A program made the translations under genes and the position numbers. DNA of 64,000 bases from Aerococcus kribbianus (lineage in GTDB: Bacteria > Bacillota > Bacilli > Lactobacillales > Aerococcaceae), in the NCBI RefSeq assembly GCF_026805545.1, contig NZ_JAPRFR010000001.1:992001-1056000 (forward strand), in the 5' to 3' direction. Shown in pieces: positions 1-12,215 of this stretch; the stretch's first letter is position 1, and each line of letters begins with the position of its first letter. The notes under the pieces are model-generated. The model was not told the DNA's origin, did no database searches, and saw only the letters and a list, made by a program, of their open reading frames with translations.

Positions 1-47
1 AAGACTAAATAAGTATTTTCTTAACTCTCAATAATACAGATCTAAAA

Positions 48-63
48 TGTTTCACGTGAAACA
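48..63. promoter_or_regulatory. parS: parS site 1 (ParB/Spo0J binding)
   Basis: TGTTTCACGTGAAACA is a perfect 16-bp palindrome and matches the Firmicutes parS consensus TGTTNCACGTGAAACA. The cognate ParB is encoded at 63234 in this window. It is the first of four such sites within 2.2 kb. Confidence 0.93.
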
Positions 64-739
64 TTTGTTGTTATTGTCTTGCATCATTTTATAATTAAAT
101 AAAAAACTGAAATATTATTTGTTTACCAATCATTTGCTGCACAAAATGGACTTCCACTAAAGATAGTGAATTGAGAGTAAATAGATAGAAGCGAAATTAA
201 CAACACAACAACACTATGAACAAGATAACATCATAAAATTAAACAATATCATAATTATAATCCTCCCCCTATAATAAATAAAGTAGACGACTCTTAATCA
301 TATTTTTCAATTCGTAAAATAAGAAGGCCCATTTATTAAATAGTATTAGATTTAACTATCCGAAAACACTTCACTTGCCTCATTAAAAGTAATTGAATTG
401 TTTATTTCATTCCATCACTATTAATAAGACTTTCATTAGCTAATAAAAAGTAAAGCAAATCAAAAAGTTCCCAAGAAAGACTTCATCCCAGGCATTATAT
501 TATTAAATCTACATACACGACAGAGATCTAAAGATAAATTTTTCTAATACTATAATTACCAACTTTTTTAGTCAAGATTACTATATTATAGCTTTACTTT
601 ATTTTTATAATTAGTTTAGCATGATGTGTGTGGTTTAATTAGTATTTTTATTTTTTTAGTCCAGTGAAATTTGAGGCAAAGTGCAAAAAAGTAATTGATT
701 GAAATAATTTACTTTATTAGTGACATATTTTTAAATAAT

Positions 740-755
740 TGTTTCACGTGAAACA
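740..755. promoter_or_regulatory. parS: parS site 2
   Basis: TGTTTCACGTGAAACA is identical to the site at 48 and perfectly palindromic. It lies 692 bp away, in AT-rich DNA without a gene. Confidence 0.93.
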
Positions 756-1566
756 TTTTTATTTTGATATTTACCATTTATAATTATATTACAAGTCGGC
801 ATTTTCATAAGTTTTCTCCAGACTCTCGATCTCGATTAAAATTACACCAATAATTACTAGCAAGAGTAAAGTTGTAAACATTTAATAAGTTGATAACAAG
901 AATGCCTACTTATTTTTTTATTAACGGTAATTTTCAAAATAACCTCGCTGTTAAGAATAAAAACATGTGCTGATACCTGTTCAAACAACTATAACTATAA
1001 CAAGCAAACCCCATTTTTAGTTTCACCGGGGTTAATCATGGAAAGGATTAACAAATATTTCTTTTCTTAATTACTAAGCCAAGCAAAAAAATTATAATTA
1101 AATAAGATAATACAATCTTCCTGCCGTCTTCTTTCTTCTCTAGTAGTTCTATAAAAGGAAAGAAATTAATAGACTTATATTGATTAATTAATTGGCCAAA
1201 TTTACTAAGTAAATATGAATAAGTGCTGGATAAATAACCATTCAATTCGATAGTTATCCAGGTCTTTAACTGCAAATAAAGGATTCCAACCTGCGAATTA
1301 ATCTAGTAAGAAGAATATTTCTATTAAAACACTACTTATTATTTATATAGAATGAGTTCTGTACAAACTTTATCCATCTATTTGTTAGATGAAATGCAAA
1401 TCTGCCTGAAAATAATACTTGTAAGGATCATTATTCACACCCACAACGAAGCAAGCAAAAATAATAAGAATAGAAGAGGAAGAGAGTATTGTTGTTATAT
1501 GTTTTTCTAACTAATTATTGGAAATAAAATTATAGCTCTTCTTTTCAAAGTTCAATTGGGAAAAAT

Positions 1567-1582
1567 TGTTACACGTGAAACA
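1567..1582. promoter_or_regulatory. parS: parS site 3
   Basis: TGTTACACGTGAAACA departs from the perfect palindrome at one base, in the variable position of the consensus, so ParB binding is expected. Confidence 0.88.
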
Positions 1583-2138
1583 TTTTTAAGGCTAATAACC
1601 AGCCTATTTATGAAATTTTTTCTAAATACAGCCAGTTATTCATTGCTTTTCATATATAATCAGTAAACTACTGCTCTTATTATAGGTTTCACCATTAGGA
1701 TTGGCATCTGTAATGAAGTCTACCTTATTATTATATTACCTTACTAGCATTCAAACACTGTTATCGATTAATGTCCTTAAAGCAACCTATGTATAATCTT
1801 TTTAATTTCACAAGCCTTGTGAAATTAAAATATAAATTAGGAATAAAAGTAGGGTAGAGAAGTAAAGAGTTTTTATAAAATTTCCTGAATTAATAGGCCA
1901 CTATATAAACTAAGTAAGTTCCATTCTCCCAGCTACTTCTTAACCACGTACGTACAACCAACAAATCAAATATAGCTTTTGCTTATCTCCTCTGGGATGA
2001 GATTACGTATTATACTTTTCAATACCAAATAAAACTTAGTAAGGAGAGTGACTCTCAAATGATGGGAAGTATCAATAAAAAATGTACACATGTGTAAATT
2101 CACGGTTAAACAGAACTAATGTTCTTATTTGACGAAAG

Positions 2139-2260
2139 TTATCAACAAAAAGAACACCTTTTCCCCAAACTTATCCACATATTCATGCCTGTGGACTGTT
2201 CCACGTGTAACATTTATCTTCTTTTCCACAAATACGAACACTTATTCACATTTGTGGAAA
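2139..2260. other. DnaA-box cluster next to parS 4
   Basis: Within about 120 bp there are TTATCCACA (2171-2179) and TTATTCACA (2242-2250), both exact matches to TTATNCACA. Near matches are TTATCAACA (2139-2147), TTTTCCACA (2222-2230) and the inverted TGTGGAAAA (2252-2260). The cluster lies about 11 kb from dnaA, so it is not the dnaA-proximal origin. Clusters of this kind outside oriC are known to titrate or regulate DnaA. Overlapping frames here give two short ORFs that I do not regard as genes. Confidence 0.65.
2197..2212. promoter_or_regulatory. parS: parS site 4
   Basis: TGTTCCACGTGTAACA keeps the CACGTG core and both TGTT/AACA ends. One arm base departs from consensus (T for A after CACGTG). 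It sits inside a cluster of DnaA boxes, 120 bp beyond the 3' end of rpsR. Confidence 0.82.
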
Positions 2261-2282
2261 ACTATATCACTATTTTACCCAC

Positions 2283-2312
2283 AAAAAAAGAGCCTACCTT
2301 ACGATAGACTCT
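2283..2312 (-). terminator. Intrinsic terminator of the rpsF-ssb-rpsR operon
   Basis: Read on the minus strand, an 8-bp stem AGAGTCTA / TAGGCTCT (one G-T pair) is followed by a run of seven T. It lies 22 bp beyond the rpsR stop codon. Confidence 0.8.
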
Positions 2313-2333
2313 ACGATATTTTTAATATTATAA

Positions 2334-2573
2334 TTAGTTTTCTTCAGTGGTGTAAGGTAACAAGCCCATGAACCGTGCCCGTTTAATTGCTTGAGTTAAT
2401 GGACGTTGGTTTTTAGCTGTTGTTCCTGTTACACGACGAGGTAAGATCTTACCTTTTTCAGAAACAAAACGTTTTAATAAGTCAGTGTCTTTGTAGTCGA
2501 TGTAGTCGATATGGTTAGCGTTAAAGAAATCGACTTTTTTACGTCTACGTCCACCGCGACGACGTGGTGCCAT
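2334..2573 (-). CDS. rpsR: 30S ribosomal protein bS18
   Basis: This 79-residue protein has the length and sequence of bacterial S18: a basic Arg/Lys-rich N-terminus ([17 protein letters not shown]), the central [23 protein letters not shown] segment and the ending [12 protein letters not shown]18 forms a heterodimer with S6 on the platform of the 30S subunit. It is the last gene of rpsF-ssb-rpsR, 26 bp behind ssb with its own strong GGAGG site, and an intrinsic terminator follows. The identification is secure. Confidence 0.97.
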   Translation of the reverse strand: MAPRRRGGRRRKKVDFFNANHIDYIDYKDTDLLKRFVSEKGKILPRRVTGTTAKNQRPLTQAIKRARFMGLLPYTTEEN

Positions 2574-2599
2574 AAGTGCAATCCTCCTTTGTTAGTCTA

Positions 2600-3154
2600 T
2601 TAGAATGGTAAGTCGTCATCTGCAATATCAATAGAATCATTGCCTGAATTAGAAGCAAATGGATTGTTAGCAGATGAGTCATTATTATTGTTGTTATTTG
2701 AGCTATCCGGCGTAAAACTACTTCCGAATGGGTCATCGCCACCGAATGATGGTTGTTGGTTATCATTGTTACCGCCAAAGCCGCCATAGTTTGACGACCC
2801 ATTATCTGATGAAGCAGGACGTTGTTCAGTCACAGATTTCGGTTCCAATAAACTAAAGTTATTGGCTAAGACTTCAGTGACATAAACACGTTGACCTTGT
2901 TGGTTCTCGTAATTACGCGTTTGGATAGAGCCTTCGATTCCGACTAGGGAGCCTTTACGCGTGAATTTAGAAAAGTTTTCCGCAGCTTTCCGCCACATGA
3001 CACAATTAATAAAATCTGTTTGACGTTCACCTTGAGCATTCTTGAATGAACGTTCAACTGCAACAGTAAATGAGCCGACAGCTGTACCATTTTGCGTATA
3101 ACGTAAATCGACATCTCTGGTTAAACGACCGACGAGTACGACATTATTAATCAT
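2600..3154 (-). CDS. ssb: Single-stranded DNA-binding protein
   Basis: The 184-residue protein starts with the canonical SSB OB fold ([20 protein letters not shown], residues 1 to about 110, including [15 protein letters not shown]). An Asn/Ser/Gly-rich low-complexity linker follows. The acidic tip ends in IADDDLPF, the conserved C-terminal tail that recruits replication and repair partners. It coats single-stranded DNA at forks and sits between rpsF (28 bp gap) and rpsR, the usual Firmicutes arrangement. Length and tail are normal for the replicative, not the competence-type, SSB. Confidence 0.97.
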   Translation of the reverse strand: MINNVVLVGRLTRDVDLRYTQNGTAVGSFTVAVERSFKNAQGERQTDFINCVMWRKAAENFSKFTRKGSLVGIEGSIQTRNYENQQGQRVYVTEVLANNFSLLEPKSVTEQRPASSDNGSSNYGGFGGNNDNQQPSFGGDDPFGSSFTPDSSNNNNNNDSSANNPFASNSGNDSIDIADDDLPF

Positions 3155-3182
3155 GAAATAACTCCTCTCTCACGATTGGCTA

Positions 3183-3485
3183 TTAGTCTTCTAATTTAAT
3201 AATTAAATGACGTAAGATATTGTCATTAATTTTGGCTAAACGATCGAATTCGTTAAGTGAATCCGCAGTGTCCGCTTCAAACGTAACTAAGTGATAAATA
3301 CCTTCACGGTAATCCTTAATTTCGTATGCGAAACGGCGTTTTTGCCAGTCTTTTGATTCAGTGATTGTCGCACCATTATTTGTCAAAATATTGTCAAAAT
3401 AATCAACGACTTCTTTTTTACTTGCTTCATCGATATCAGGTTTGATAATGTATAAAGCTTCGTATTTTGTAGTTTGTTCACTCAT
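3183..3485 (-). CDS. rpsF: 30S ribosomal protein bS6
   Basis: The 100-residue protein ([19 protein letters not shown] onward) matches S6, which pairs with S18 in the 30S platform. I start it at the ATG at 3485 because a strong AAAGGAGG lies just upstream. A GTG four codons earlier (3497) would overlap that ribosome binding site and is rejected. It is the first gene of rpsF-ssb-rpsR, transcribed from the promoter at 3565-3593. A leader hairpin at 3515-3535 may mediate autoregulation, as known for the S6:S18 complex in several Firmicutes. Confidence 0.95.
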   Translation of the reverse strand: MSEQTTKYEALYIIKPDIDEASKKEVVDYFDNILTNNGATITESKDWQKRRFAYEIKDYREGIYHLVTFEADTADSLNEFDRLAKINDNILRHLIIKLED

Positions 3486-3514
3486 CAGACTTCGCACCTC
3501 CTTTTGGTCTTATG

Positions 3515-3535
3515 GTCCTCCCTCTCTGAGAGGAC
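3515..3535 (-). promoter_or_regulatory. Leader hairpin of rpsF, possible S6:S18 autoregulatory element
   Basis: On the minus strand GTCCTC and GAGGAC pair around a short pyrimidine/purine loop in the rpsF 5' leader, about 30 nt before the start codon. S6:S18-binding leaders are known ahead of rpsF in Firmicutes. I see only the hairpin and position and could not check the conserved bulge bases. Confidence 0.35.
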
Positions 3536-3564
3536 AAGGAGTATATACATACTCACAATTTATC

Positions 3565-3593
3565 ATTATAGCAATTTTTTCACCGAATTGCAA
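3565..3593 (-). promoter_or_regulatory. Promoter of rpsF-ssb-rpsR
   Basis: On the minus strand, TTGCAA (3593-3588) is followed by a 17-nt spacer and a perfect TATAAT (3570-3565). It is a housekeeping-type promoter 80 bp upstream of rpsF. Confidence 0.8.
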
Positions 3594-3626
3594 AAGTTTT
3601 TACCGCGAATTCAGTAATAAAAATAA

Positions 3627-3912
3627 GGGGATGACAAAAGTCGTTAAGAACAAAAACCTTGGACTAAAACGCGAAAAATGGTAAACAGCCATCAGAGAGT
3701 TTTAGGAAAGGAAGTCTGTTCTGACTCTTGGCGCCCGACTATAAAGGGTGTGATGAAAAGCGGTAGGACTGAATCGTTAGACCAAAAGACTGCAGATAGA
3801 GACTAGCTATCAAAGACTTTTGGGAAACGAACGTCAGTCCTGATTTTCAGAGCCCAACTAAAAGCAGTACGATGAAAAACGATGAGGCTAGGAATTTTAT
3901 CCCAGCCTCATC
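3627..3912. repeat. Modular hairpin repeat, locus R1
   Basis: This intergenic element holds two hairpin modules and a terminator hairpin. The first (about 3627-3730) is degenerate. The second (about 3750-3865) pairs AGGACTGA with TCAGTCCT, preceded by GAAAAGC and a GGT bulge. Inside, CCAAAAGACT and GATAG pair with CTATC and AGACTTTTGG. Related copies lie at 18199, 23524, 45313 (inverted), 52877 and 54003. Confidence 0.75.
3874..3912 (-). terminator. Intrinsic terminator downstream of gyrA
   Basis: The inverted repeat GATGAGGCTAGGA / TCCCAGCCTCATC (3881-3912, one mismatch) is followed on the minus strand by TTTTT. It sits 13 bp beyond the gyrA stop codon and forms the end module of repeat locus R1. 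Confidence 0.75.
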
Positions 3913-3924
3913 GCTAACTATTAT

Positions 3925-6537
3925 TTATTCTTCTGAGTCATTATCGTCTTCGACAATCAAATCATCCGCAAAGTTTTGCATTTTTTCAGCTAAATCTTCG
4001 CTATCTAAACGCGGATTAGCTTCCTGATCCGTACTTACTTGATCAGAATTTTTCTCGCCACTTACTTGACCAGGGGCTTGGTCAGTTTTGTCTACTTCAT
4101 CAACTTCTTCATCAGAAACTACCCGGGTCATAGTAGACACCTGAGCATCTTCATCTAAACGAATGAGACGGACACCTAATGTCACCCGACCTGTTTGTGA
4201 AATATCTTTGGCGTGGAAGCGAATAAGGACTCCCTTGTTGGTCATCAACATAATATCTTCATCACCGCGAACAGTGGTTAGCCCTACTAATTGGCCGTTT
4301 TTAGAGCTTATATTAGCGGTTTTTACCCCTACACCACCACGGCGCCGGATGCCATATTCAGAGGCAGGAGTCCGTTTACCATAACCATTTTCAGTAACCA
4401 CTAAAACATTAGAGTCAGGGTGGAGGATAGCCATACCCACGACGTATTCTTCGTCTTTAAGGCGAATTCCACGTACACCAGTAGCGGATCGTCCAGTTGC
4501 CCGCACGTCGGTTTCATTGAAGCTGACTGCATAACCTGAATTTGAACCGAGGATAAGGTTCTGCTCACCTGAAGTCAAAACGACCTTAACGAGTTGGTCA
4601 TCTTCACGCAGATTAATCGCAATTAAACCATTATTTCTAATATTGTAGTACTCACTCACCACTGTCCGCTTGATCGTTCCGTTTTTAGTGGCGAATACTA
4701 GGTGGGCATTGTCATTATCAATATCACCTAGACTAATGGCCGCTTGAACGCGTTCGTCATTTTCTAAATTCAATAGGTTGACAACTGGAATTCCTTTGGC
4801 AGCACGACTAAATTCAGGAATCTCATAACCCTTACTCTTATACACTTTTCCGCGGTCAGTGAAGAAGAGTAGGGTATCATGGGTGGACGTTGATAGGATA
4901 GATTCAATGGCGTCATCATCATGTACTCCCATGCCTTGAACACCACGACCACCACGATTTTGCGCCCTAAATTCATCATCGTCCAAGCGTTTAATGTAAC
5001 CATTCTTGGTAAGGGTAATGATGACATTCTTCTGTTCAATTAAGTCTTCGTCTTCTAGATTAGTGATTTCACCCACCATTAATTCTGTGCGACGATCATC
5101 ATCAAAACGGTCTTGAATTTCTAGAAGCTCTTGATAAATAATTTCATAGCGTTTGGCTTCAGAGTTTAAAATTTCATTTAAACGGGCGATTTCAGCCATC
5201 AAGTTAGCATGTTCGGTATCAATTTTTTCCCGTTCCAAGCCAGTTAAGCGCACCATCCGCATATCGAGGATGGCTTGAGATTGTTTATCCGACAAGCCAA
5301 ATTTTTCCATAAAAATGTTCTTGGCTTCATCCCCTGTTGCAGAAGAACGCAAGATATTTACAATTTCATCAATATGGTCAAGGGCAATTTGCAGACCTTC
5401 AAGAATATGGGCACGCGCTTGGGCCTTGTTTTTTTCGAAGATGGACCGACGCCGAATGACTTCTTCTTGATGAATTAAATAATATTGCAGGATTTCTTTT
5501 AGGCTTAGGGTATGGGGCACACCATTAACAATAGCCACCATATTAAAGGCAAAATTAGCCTGCATTTGGGTGTACTTGTAGAGATTATTAACGACCACAC
5601 CTGCAGACACATCTTTGCGGCATTCGATAACAATCCGCATCCCTTCACGGCCAGATTCATCACGGATGGCGGTAATTCCATCAATTCGTTTATCTCGGGC
5701 CATATCAGCAATCCGTTCCACTAATTTGGCCTTATTAACCATGTAAGGAATTTCATGAACAATAATCCGTTCCTTGCCAGAAGCCATGGTTTCAATATCT
5801 AATTTGGCGCGAACAATGATTGAGCCTTTCCCAGTTTCATAGGCCTTGCGAATACCGGATTTACCAATAACAATTCCACCAGTTGGGAAATCAGGCCCTG
5901 GTAAGGCTTCCATCAATTCAGAAGTTGTCGCATCAGGATTCTTCATCAAAACTTGGATAGCTGAAATCACTTCTCCCAAATTATGGGGGGGAATATTGGT
6001 GGTCATCCCAACCGCAATACCAGTCGCACCATTCACTAAAAGATTAGGAAAGCGAGAAGGTAAAACTTCTGGTTCTCGTTCTTCCCCGTCGTAGTTAGGA
6101 ATAAAGTCGACTGTTTCCTTGTTCATATCTCGGACCATTTCATGAGCAATTTTACTCATACGCGCTTCTGTATAACGCATAGCAGCCGCTTGGTCTCCAT
6201 CCACTGACCCAAAGTTACCGTGTCCATCAATTAACATATAACGGAAAGAAAAATCTTGGGCCATCCGTACCATGGATTCGTAGATAGCAGAGTCACCATG
6301 GGGATGATATTTCCCCATAACGTCCCCAACAATACGGGCAGATTTTTTATAAGGTTTATCGCTTGTTACCCCTAACTCATTCATCCCATAGAGAATGCGC
6401 CGGTGTACGGGCTTCAAACCATCCCGCACATCTGGTAGGGCACGTGAAACGATAACAGACATGGCATAATCCAGGAAGGATGTCCGCATTTCTTGTGATA
6501 TTTCACGCGAAGGCATTTTTTTATCATTTTCAGTCAT
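3925..6537 (-). CDS. gyrA: DNA gyrase subunit A
   Basis: This 870-residue type II topoisomerase subunit cleaves and reseals the G segment during negative supercoiling. The catalytic tyrosine is Tyr122 ([10 protein letters not shown]), and the quinolone-determining residues are Ser83 and Glu87 (HGDSAIYES), the usual susceptible pattern; numbering happens to match E. coli. A GyrA box ([11 protein letters not shown]) opens the C-terminal beta-pinwheel, which identifies GyrA rather than ParC. The last ~65 residues form a very acidic Asp/Glu/Ser/Gln tail beyond the pinwheel. It follows gyrB by 16 bp with a strong GAGGAGG site. Confidence 0.97.
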   Translation of the reverse strand: MTENDKKMPSREISQEMRTSFLDYAMSVIVSRALPDVRDGLKPVHRRILYGMNELGVTSDKPYKKSARIVGDVMGKYHPHGDSAIYESMVRMAQDFSFRYMLIDGHGNFGSVDGDQAAAMRYTEARMSKIAHEMVRDMNKETVDFIPNYDGEEREPEVLPSRFPNLLVNGATGIAVGMTTNIPPHNLGEVISAIQVLMKNPDATTSELMEALPGPDFPTGGIVIGKSGIRKAYETGKGSIIVRAKLDIETMASGKERIIVHEIPYMVNKAKLVERIADMARDKRIDGITAIRDESGREGMRIVIECRKDVSAGVVVNNLYKYTQMQANFAFNMVAIVNGVPHTLSLKEILQYYLIHQEEVIRRRSIFEKNKAQARAHILEGLQIALDHIDEIVNILRSSATGDEAKNIFMEKFGLSDKQSQAILDMRMVRLTGLEREKIDTEHANLMAEIARLNEILNSEAKRYEIIYQELLEIQDRFDDDRRTELMVGEITNLEDEDLIEQKNVIITLTKNGYIKRLDDDEFRAQNRGGRGVQGMGVHDDDAIESILSTSTHDTLLFFTDRGKVYKSKGYEIPEFSRAAKGIPVVNLLNLENDERVQAAISLGDIDNDNAHLVFATKNGTIKRTVVSEYYNIRNNGLIAINLREDDQLVKVVLTSGEQNLILGSNSGYAVSFNETDVRATGRSATGVRGIRLKDEEYVVGMAILHPDSNVLVVTENGYGKRTPASEYGIRRRGGVGVKTANISSKNGQLVGLTTVRGDEDIMLMTNKGVLIRFHAKDISQTGRVTLGVRLIRLDEDAQVSTMTRVVSDEEVDEVDKTDQAPGQVSGEKNSDQVSTDQEANPRLDSEDLAEKMQNFADDLIVEDDNDSEE

Positions 6538-6553
6538 TTAACTTCCTCCTCGC

Positions 6554-9676
<3,123 letters not shown>

Positions 9677-9687
<11 letters not shown>

Positions 9688-9922
9688 GGGCATCATCCTG
9701 GCTGACAATTAGATAAGATCCTTCATCAGGAATGTCAATTCGTTGTCCAGGATATAATTTACGGCCGCGTCGTTCTTCTAATTCTCCATCTACATAAACA
9801 ATGTACTCACTCAAAAACCACTTAGCCTGGCCTCCAGTACCAATGATTCCGGCATATTTCAATAATTGGCTCAAAGTCATATAGTCGGTTTCGATGTATA
9901 CTTTTTCTGGCAAGTCGCTCAC
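9677..9922 (-). CDS. yaaA: S4-domain RNA-binding protein YaaA (RlbA type)
   Basis: This 81-residue protein is an S4 RNA-binding fold (TLSQLLKYAGIIGTGGQAK, then VYVDGELEERRGRKLYPGQRID). In Firmicutes it lies between dnaN and recF and has been linked to ribosome assembly; its exact role is not settled. The start is a GTG preceded by AAGGGG. Here it is the first gene of the recF-gyrB-gyrA block, with a promoter at 10016-10044. The rbs pair, not dnaN, is the upstream neighbour, unlike most relatives. Confidence 0.88.
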
Positions 9923-10015
9923 CCCTTAGCTAATCACATAAAAATAAATCGCTGTCTCTAGAAAAGCATCTCATTCTTCTAGATTGGCGATTTTCCCCTT
10001 CGTTTTTACCCCTTA

Positions 10016-10044
10016 ATTATACGCTAACTACCGAAAATAAGCAA
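10016..10044 (-). promoter_or_regulatory. Promoter of yaaA-recF-gyrB-gyrA
   Basis: On the minus strand TTGCTT (10044-10039), a 17-nt spacer and a perfect TATAAT (10021-10016) lie about 95 bp before the yaaA GTG. The rest of the 352-bp gap holds AT-rich DNA and the rbsR promoter on the other strand. Confidence 0.72.
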
Positions 10045-10233
10045 ATAAAGGCCTTATATTGGCTTTTTAGGTCTTTGGGGGTTTCTACTAGGCAAAAGGC
10101 TAAAAAGCAATCTTCCTTATTTGATTGTTAATTTAGTTTCTACATTGGTATTCTACTTAATAAAAAATTTGATTTAAGCAAAAAAATTTTCCTAATGTGA
10201 TGAATTTCTCATTTAGTTCTCTATAAATCCTGT

Positions 10234-10258
10234 TATACTATATAGGAAAACGGTTACA
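10234..10258 (+). promoter_or_regulatory. rbsR promoter -10 with overlapping cre/LacI-type operator
   Basis: TATACT (10234-10239) is followed by AGGAAAACGGTTACA (10244-10258), which differs from the catabolite-responsive element TGWAANCGNTNWCA at one position. It could bind CcpA or be the operator of RbsR itself, which belongs to the same family. No good -35 box is visible, so repression or activation cannot be deduced. Confidence 0.55.
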
Positions 10259-10274
10259 TTATAGGAGGATTGCC

Positions 10275-11240
10275 ATGACGACCATAAAAGATGTCGCACA
10301 ACATGCTAAAGTATCACCAGCGACAGTTTCACGCTATATCAATAATCGTGGCTATGTGGGTACTGATACCCGGCAACGAATTGCCAAGGCTATTGAAGAA
10401 CTCAATTATGTTCCCAATGAGGTAGCTCGGTCGCTCTTCCAGAAGAAATCTAAACTCATTGGTCTACTCTTACCTGATATCGCCAACCCTTTTTTCCCGC
10501 TATTGGCCCAAGGGGTGGAGGATTACTTCCACCAATATGGTTACCATGTTATTTTGGGAAATATCCAAGAAAATCCTGATAAAATTGCTGCCTATCTGAA
10601 AATGTTCCAACAAAATTTTGTGGCGGGTATCCTATCAGCCGTGCCTTTAAATAGCGATGAACTCAACAAGGCCACTGTCATTGTTGACCGTACAGACTGT
10701 CAATCAACTTATTCTATTTCTGCCAACAACCAACAGGGCGCTCAATTAATTGTCGATGCGATTACTGAGACATCTTATGAAAATATTGTGATCATTGCTG
10801 GCCCTCAAGATGTCGTGACAGCCAATACCCGCTTCCACTATGTTACTCGGGCTTTAGCAAATCAAGGAGTTAATTATCAAGTATTAGAAAACACGTCGTA
10901 TCGTTTCAATAATGCCTTAACTACAGCAGACCGTTTGTTTACAGAATTCCCTCAGGTAGATACAGTAATAGCGGCTAATGATGTCCAAGCCATTGCAATT
11001 ATCCAAAAAGCCCACCAGTTAAAACGTCGAGTCCCAAAAGACTTACAAATCATCGGCTATGATGATATCCCTATGAGCGAATTGACTATTCCTCGTCTTA
11101 CTACAATCCAGCAACCGGCTTTTGCTATGGGTTGGCAAGCTGCTGATATGCTCTATCAGTTAATTAATGAGGAGGAGCTTGTAGACAAACACCGCCTTCT
11201 CGACGTAAAATTAATAACAAGAGATACACTTAGAAAGTAG
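10275..11240 (+). CDS. rbsR: LacI-family regulator, probable ribose repressor
   Basis: The 321-residue protein has an N-terminal LacI helix-turn-helix (TIKDVAQHAKVSPATVSRYI, residues 3-22) with a hinge helix (VARSLFQKKSKLIGLLLPD). A periplasmic-binding-protein-like sugar domain follows to the end (DIANPFFPLLAQGV; VIAANDVQAIAII; IIGYDDIPMSELTIPRLTTI). The ribokinase gene 7 bp downstream suggests it senses ribose or a nucleoside-derived pentose. Ribose transport genes are absent here, so the regulon must include genes elsewhere or pentoses produced internally. Effector specificity is inferred from context only. Confidence 0.8.
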   Translation: MTTIKDVAQHAKVSPATVSRYINNRGYVGTDTRQRIAKAIEELNYVPNEVARSLFQKKSKLIGLLLPDIANPFFPLLAQGVEDYFHQYGYHVILGNIQENPDKIAAYLKMFQQNFVAGILSAVPLNSDELNKATVIVDRTDCQSTYSISANNQQGAQLIVDAITETSYENIVIIAGPQDVVTANTRFHYVTRALANQGVNYQVLENTSYRFNNALTTADRLFTEFPQVDTVIAANDVQAIAIIQKAHQLKRRVPKDLQIIGYDDIPMSELTIPRLTTIQQPAFAMGWQAADMLYQLINEEELVDKHRLLDVKLITRDTLRK

Positions 11241-11247
11241 GATAATT

Positions 11248-12150
11248 ATGGGAAAAATTGCTGTTATTGGATCTTGTTCTACTGATTTTACAGTGACTAC
11301 TGATAAATTAGCCCACATGGGAGAAACCGTTTTAGGACAAGATCTGCACACTGCCTTTGGAGGCAAAGGAGCAAACCAAGCTATCGCAGCGGCTCGTTTA
11401 GCTAGCCCAGTTAAGATGGTTGCTTGTGTAGGAGAAGATCATTTTGGTCAAGAAATCATTAATAACTTCACCAACAATCAAGTAGATGTCACTGATCTTC
11501 GTCAAGTTTCAGGGCCTTCTGGTACGGCCCATATCACCCTCTACCAAGGCGATAATAGTATCATTGTCGTTCCCTCTGCTAACAATAAGATGACCTTTAG
11601 CTCAACAGAAGAAATTGCTGCTGTTTTAAACGGAGTAGATATAGTGCTTCTTCAACATGAAATTCCGTTAGCCACTAATGAAACGGTCATTAATTATTGC
11701 TATGATCAGGGGATTACAACCATCCTTAATCCTGCGCCAGCCGCAGAAATTTCTACTGACTTATTAAATAAAGTAAACTATTTAACTCCTAATGAACATG
11801 AAGTACAAATTTTACTGGATAACAAAAACTGGCAAGACCAGCTAAGTGATTATCCCAACAAAGTGATTGTCACCCTAGGAAAAGAAGGAGCAGTTTTTCA
11901 TAACGGTAAAAACTTACACTATATCCCAGCTTATCCTAGTCAAGTTGTTGATAGCACTGGCGCTGGCGATACCTTCAATGGTGCCTTTGCCCATGGCTTA
12001 ATGATAGGATTAAAGCTAGAGGAAGCCATCAAATTAGCTAACCTAGCAGCTTCATTATCAATTCAAGCAGTAGGTGCCCAAGGAGGCATTCCAAGCCAAG
12101 AAGAATTAATGCAAAGTCCCCATTATGAACAGAAGTGGAAAAAAGAATAA
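11248..12150 (+). CDS. rbsK: Ribokinase
   Basis: This 300-residue PfkB-family sugar kinase phosphorylates ribose to ribose 5-phosphate. It shows the first PfkB signature GGKGANQAIAAARL near residues 39-52 and the second, DSTGAGDTFNGAFAHGL, with catalytic Asp near residue 241. Length is normal for RbsK. It is co-transcribed with the LacI regulator. The bidirectional terminator at 12155-12202 separates it from convergent dnaN. Confidence 0.9.
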   Translation: MGKIAVIGSCSTDFTVTTDKLAHMGETVLGQDLHTAFGGKGANQAIAAARLASPVKMVACVGEDHFGQEIINNFTNNQVDVTDLRQVSGPSGTAHITLYQGDNSIIVVPSANNKMTFSSTEEIAAVLNGVDIVLLQHEIPLATNETVINYCYDQGITTILNPAPAAEISTDLLNKVNYLTPNEHEVQILLDNKNWQDQLSDYPNKVIVTLGKEGAVFHNGKNLHYIPAYPSQVVDSTGAGDTFNGAFAHGLMIGLKLEEAIKLANLAASLSIQAVGAQGGIPSQEELMQSPHYEQKWKKE

Positions 12151-12154
12151 AACA

Positions 12155-12202
12155 AAAACATCCCGCTACCAAGCAATTAATCGCAAAGTAGCGGGATGTT
12201 TT
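12155..12202. terminator. Bidirectional terminator between rbsK and dnaN
   Basis: The 12-bp perfect stem ACATCCCGCTAC (12158-12169) / GTAGCGGGATGT (12188-12199) is flanked by A-rich and T-rich tracts, so it can terminate rbsK on the plus strand and dnaN on the minus strand. Confidence 0.85.
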
Positions 12203-12215
12203 CATTTTATATTGA

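Larger units (their letters stand above)
1..2118. other. AT-rich region without convincing genes, holding parS sites
   Basis: No open reading frame here has both a plausible ribosome binding site and a recognisable product. The stretch is strongly AT-rich and carries three of the four parS sites of the window at 48, 740 and 1567; the fourth is at 2197. Short palindromes are also present: a 13-bp inverted repeat at 1801-1829, GAGAG/CTCTC at 2044-2056 and TACACATGTGTA at 2085-2096. I infer a centromere-like ParB loading zone left of the origin. It could also hold small RNAs that I cannot see. Confidence 0.6.

Noticed and set aside
1048-1275. 75-codon minus-strand ORF with a hydrophobic C-terminal segment
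   Set aside because: TTG start, no Shine-Dalgarno in front, AT-rich random-like composition inside the parS region; could still be a small membrane protein but unsupported.
2119-2371. Two overlapping plus-strand ORFs of 62 and 80 codons
   Set aside because: They cover the DnaA-box/parS cluster and the rpsR terminator, have no ribosome binding site and resemble nothing.
6436-6451. parS-like CACGTGAAAC inside gyrA
   Set aside because: Only the right half matches; about five mismatches in the left half.
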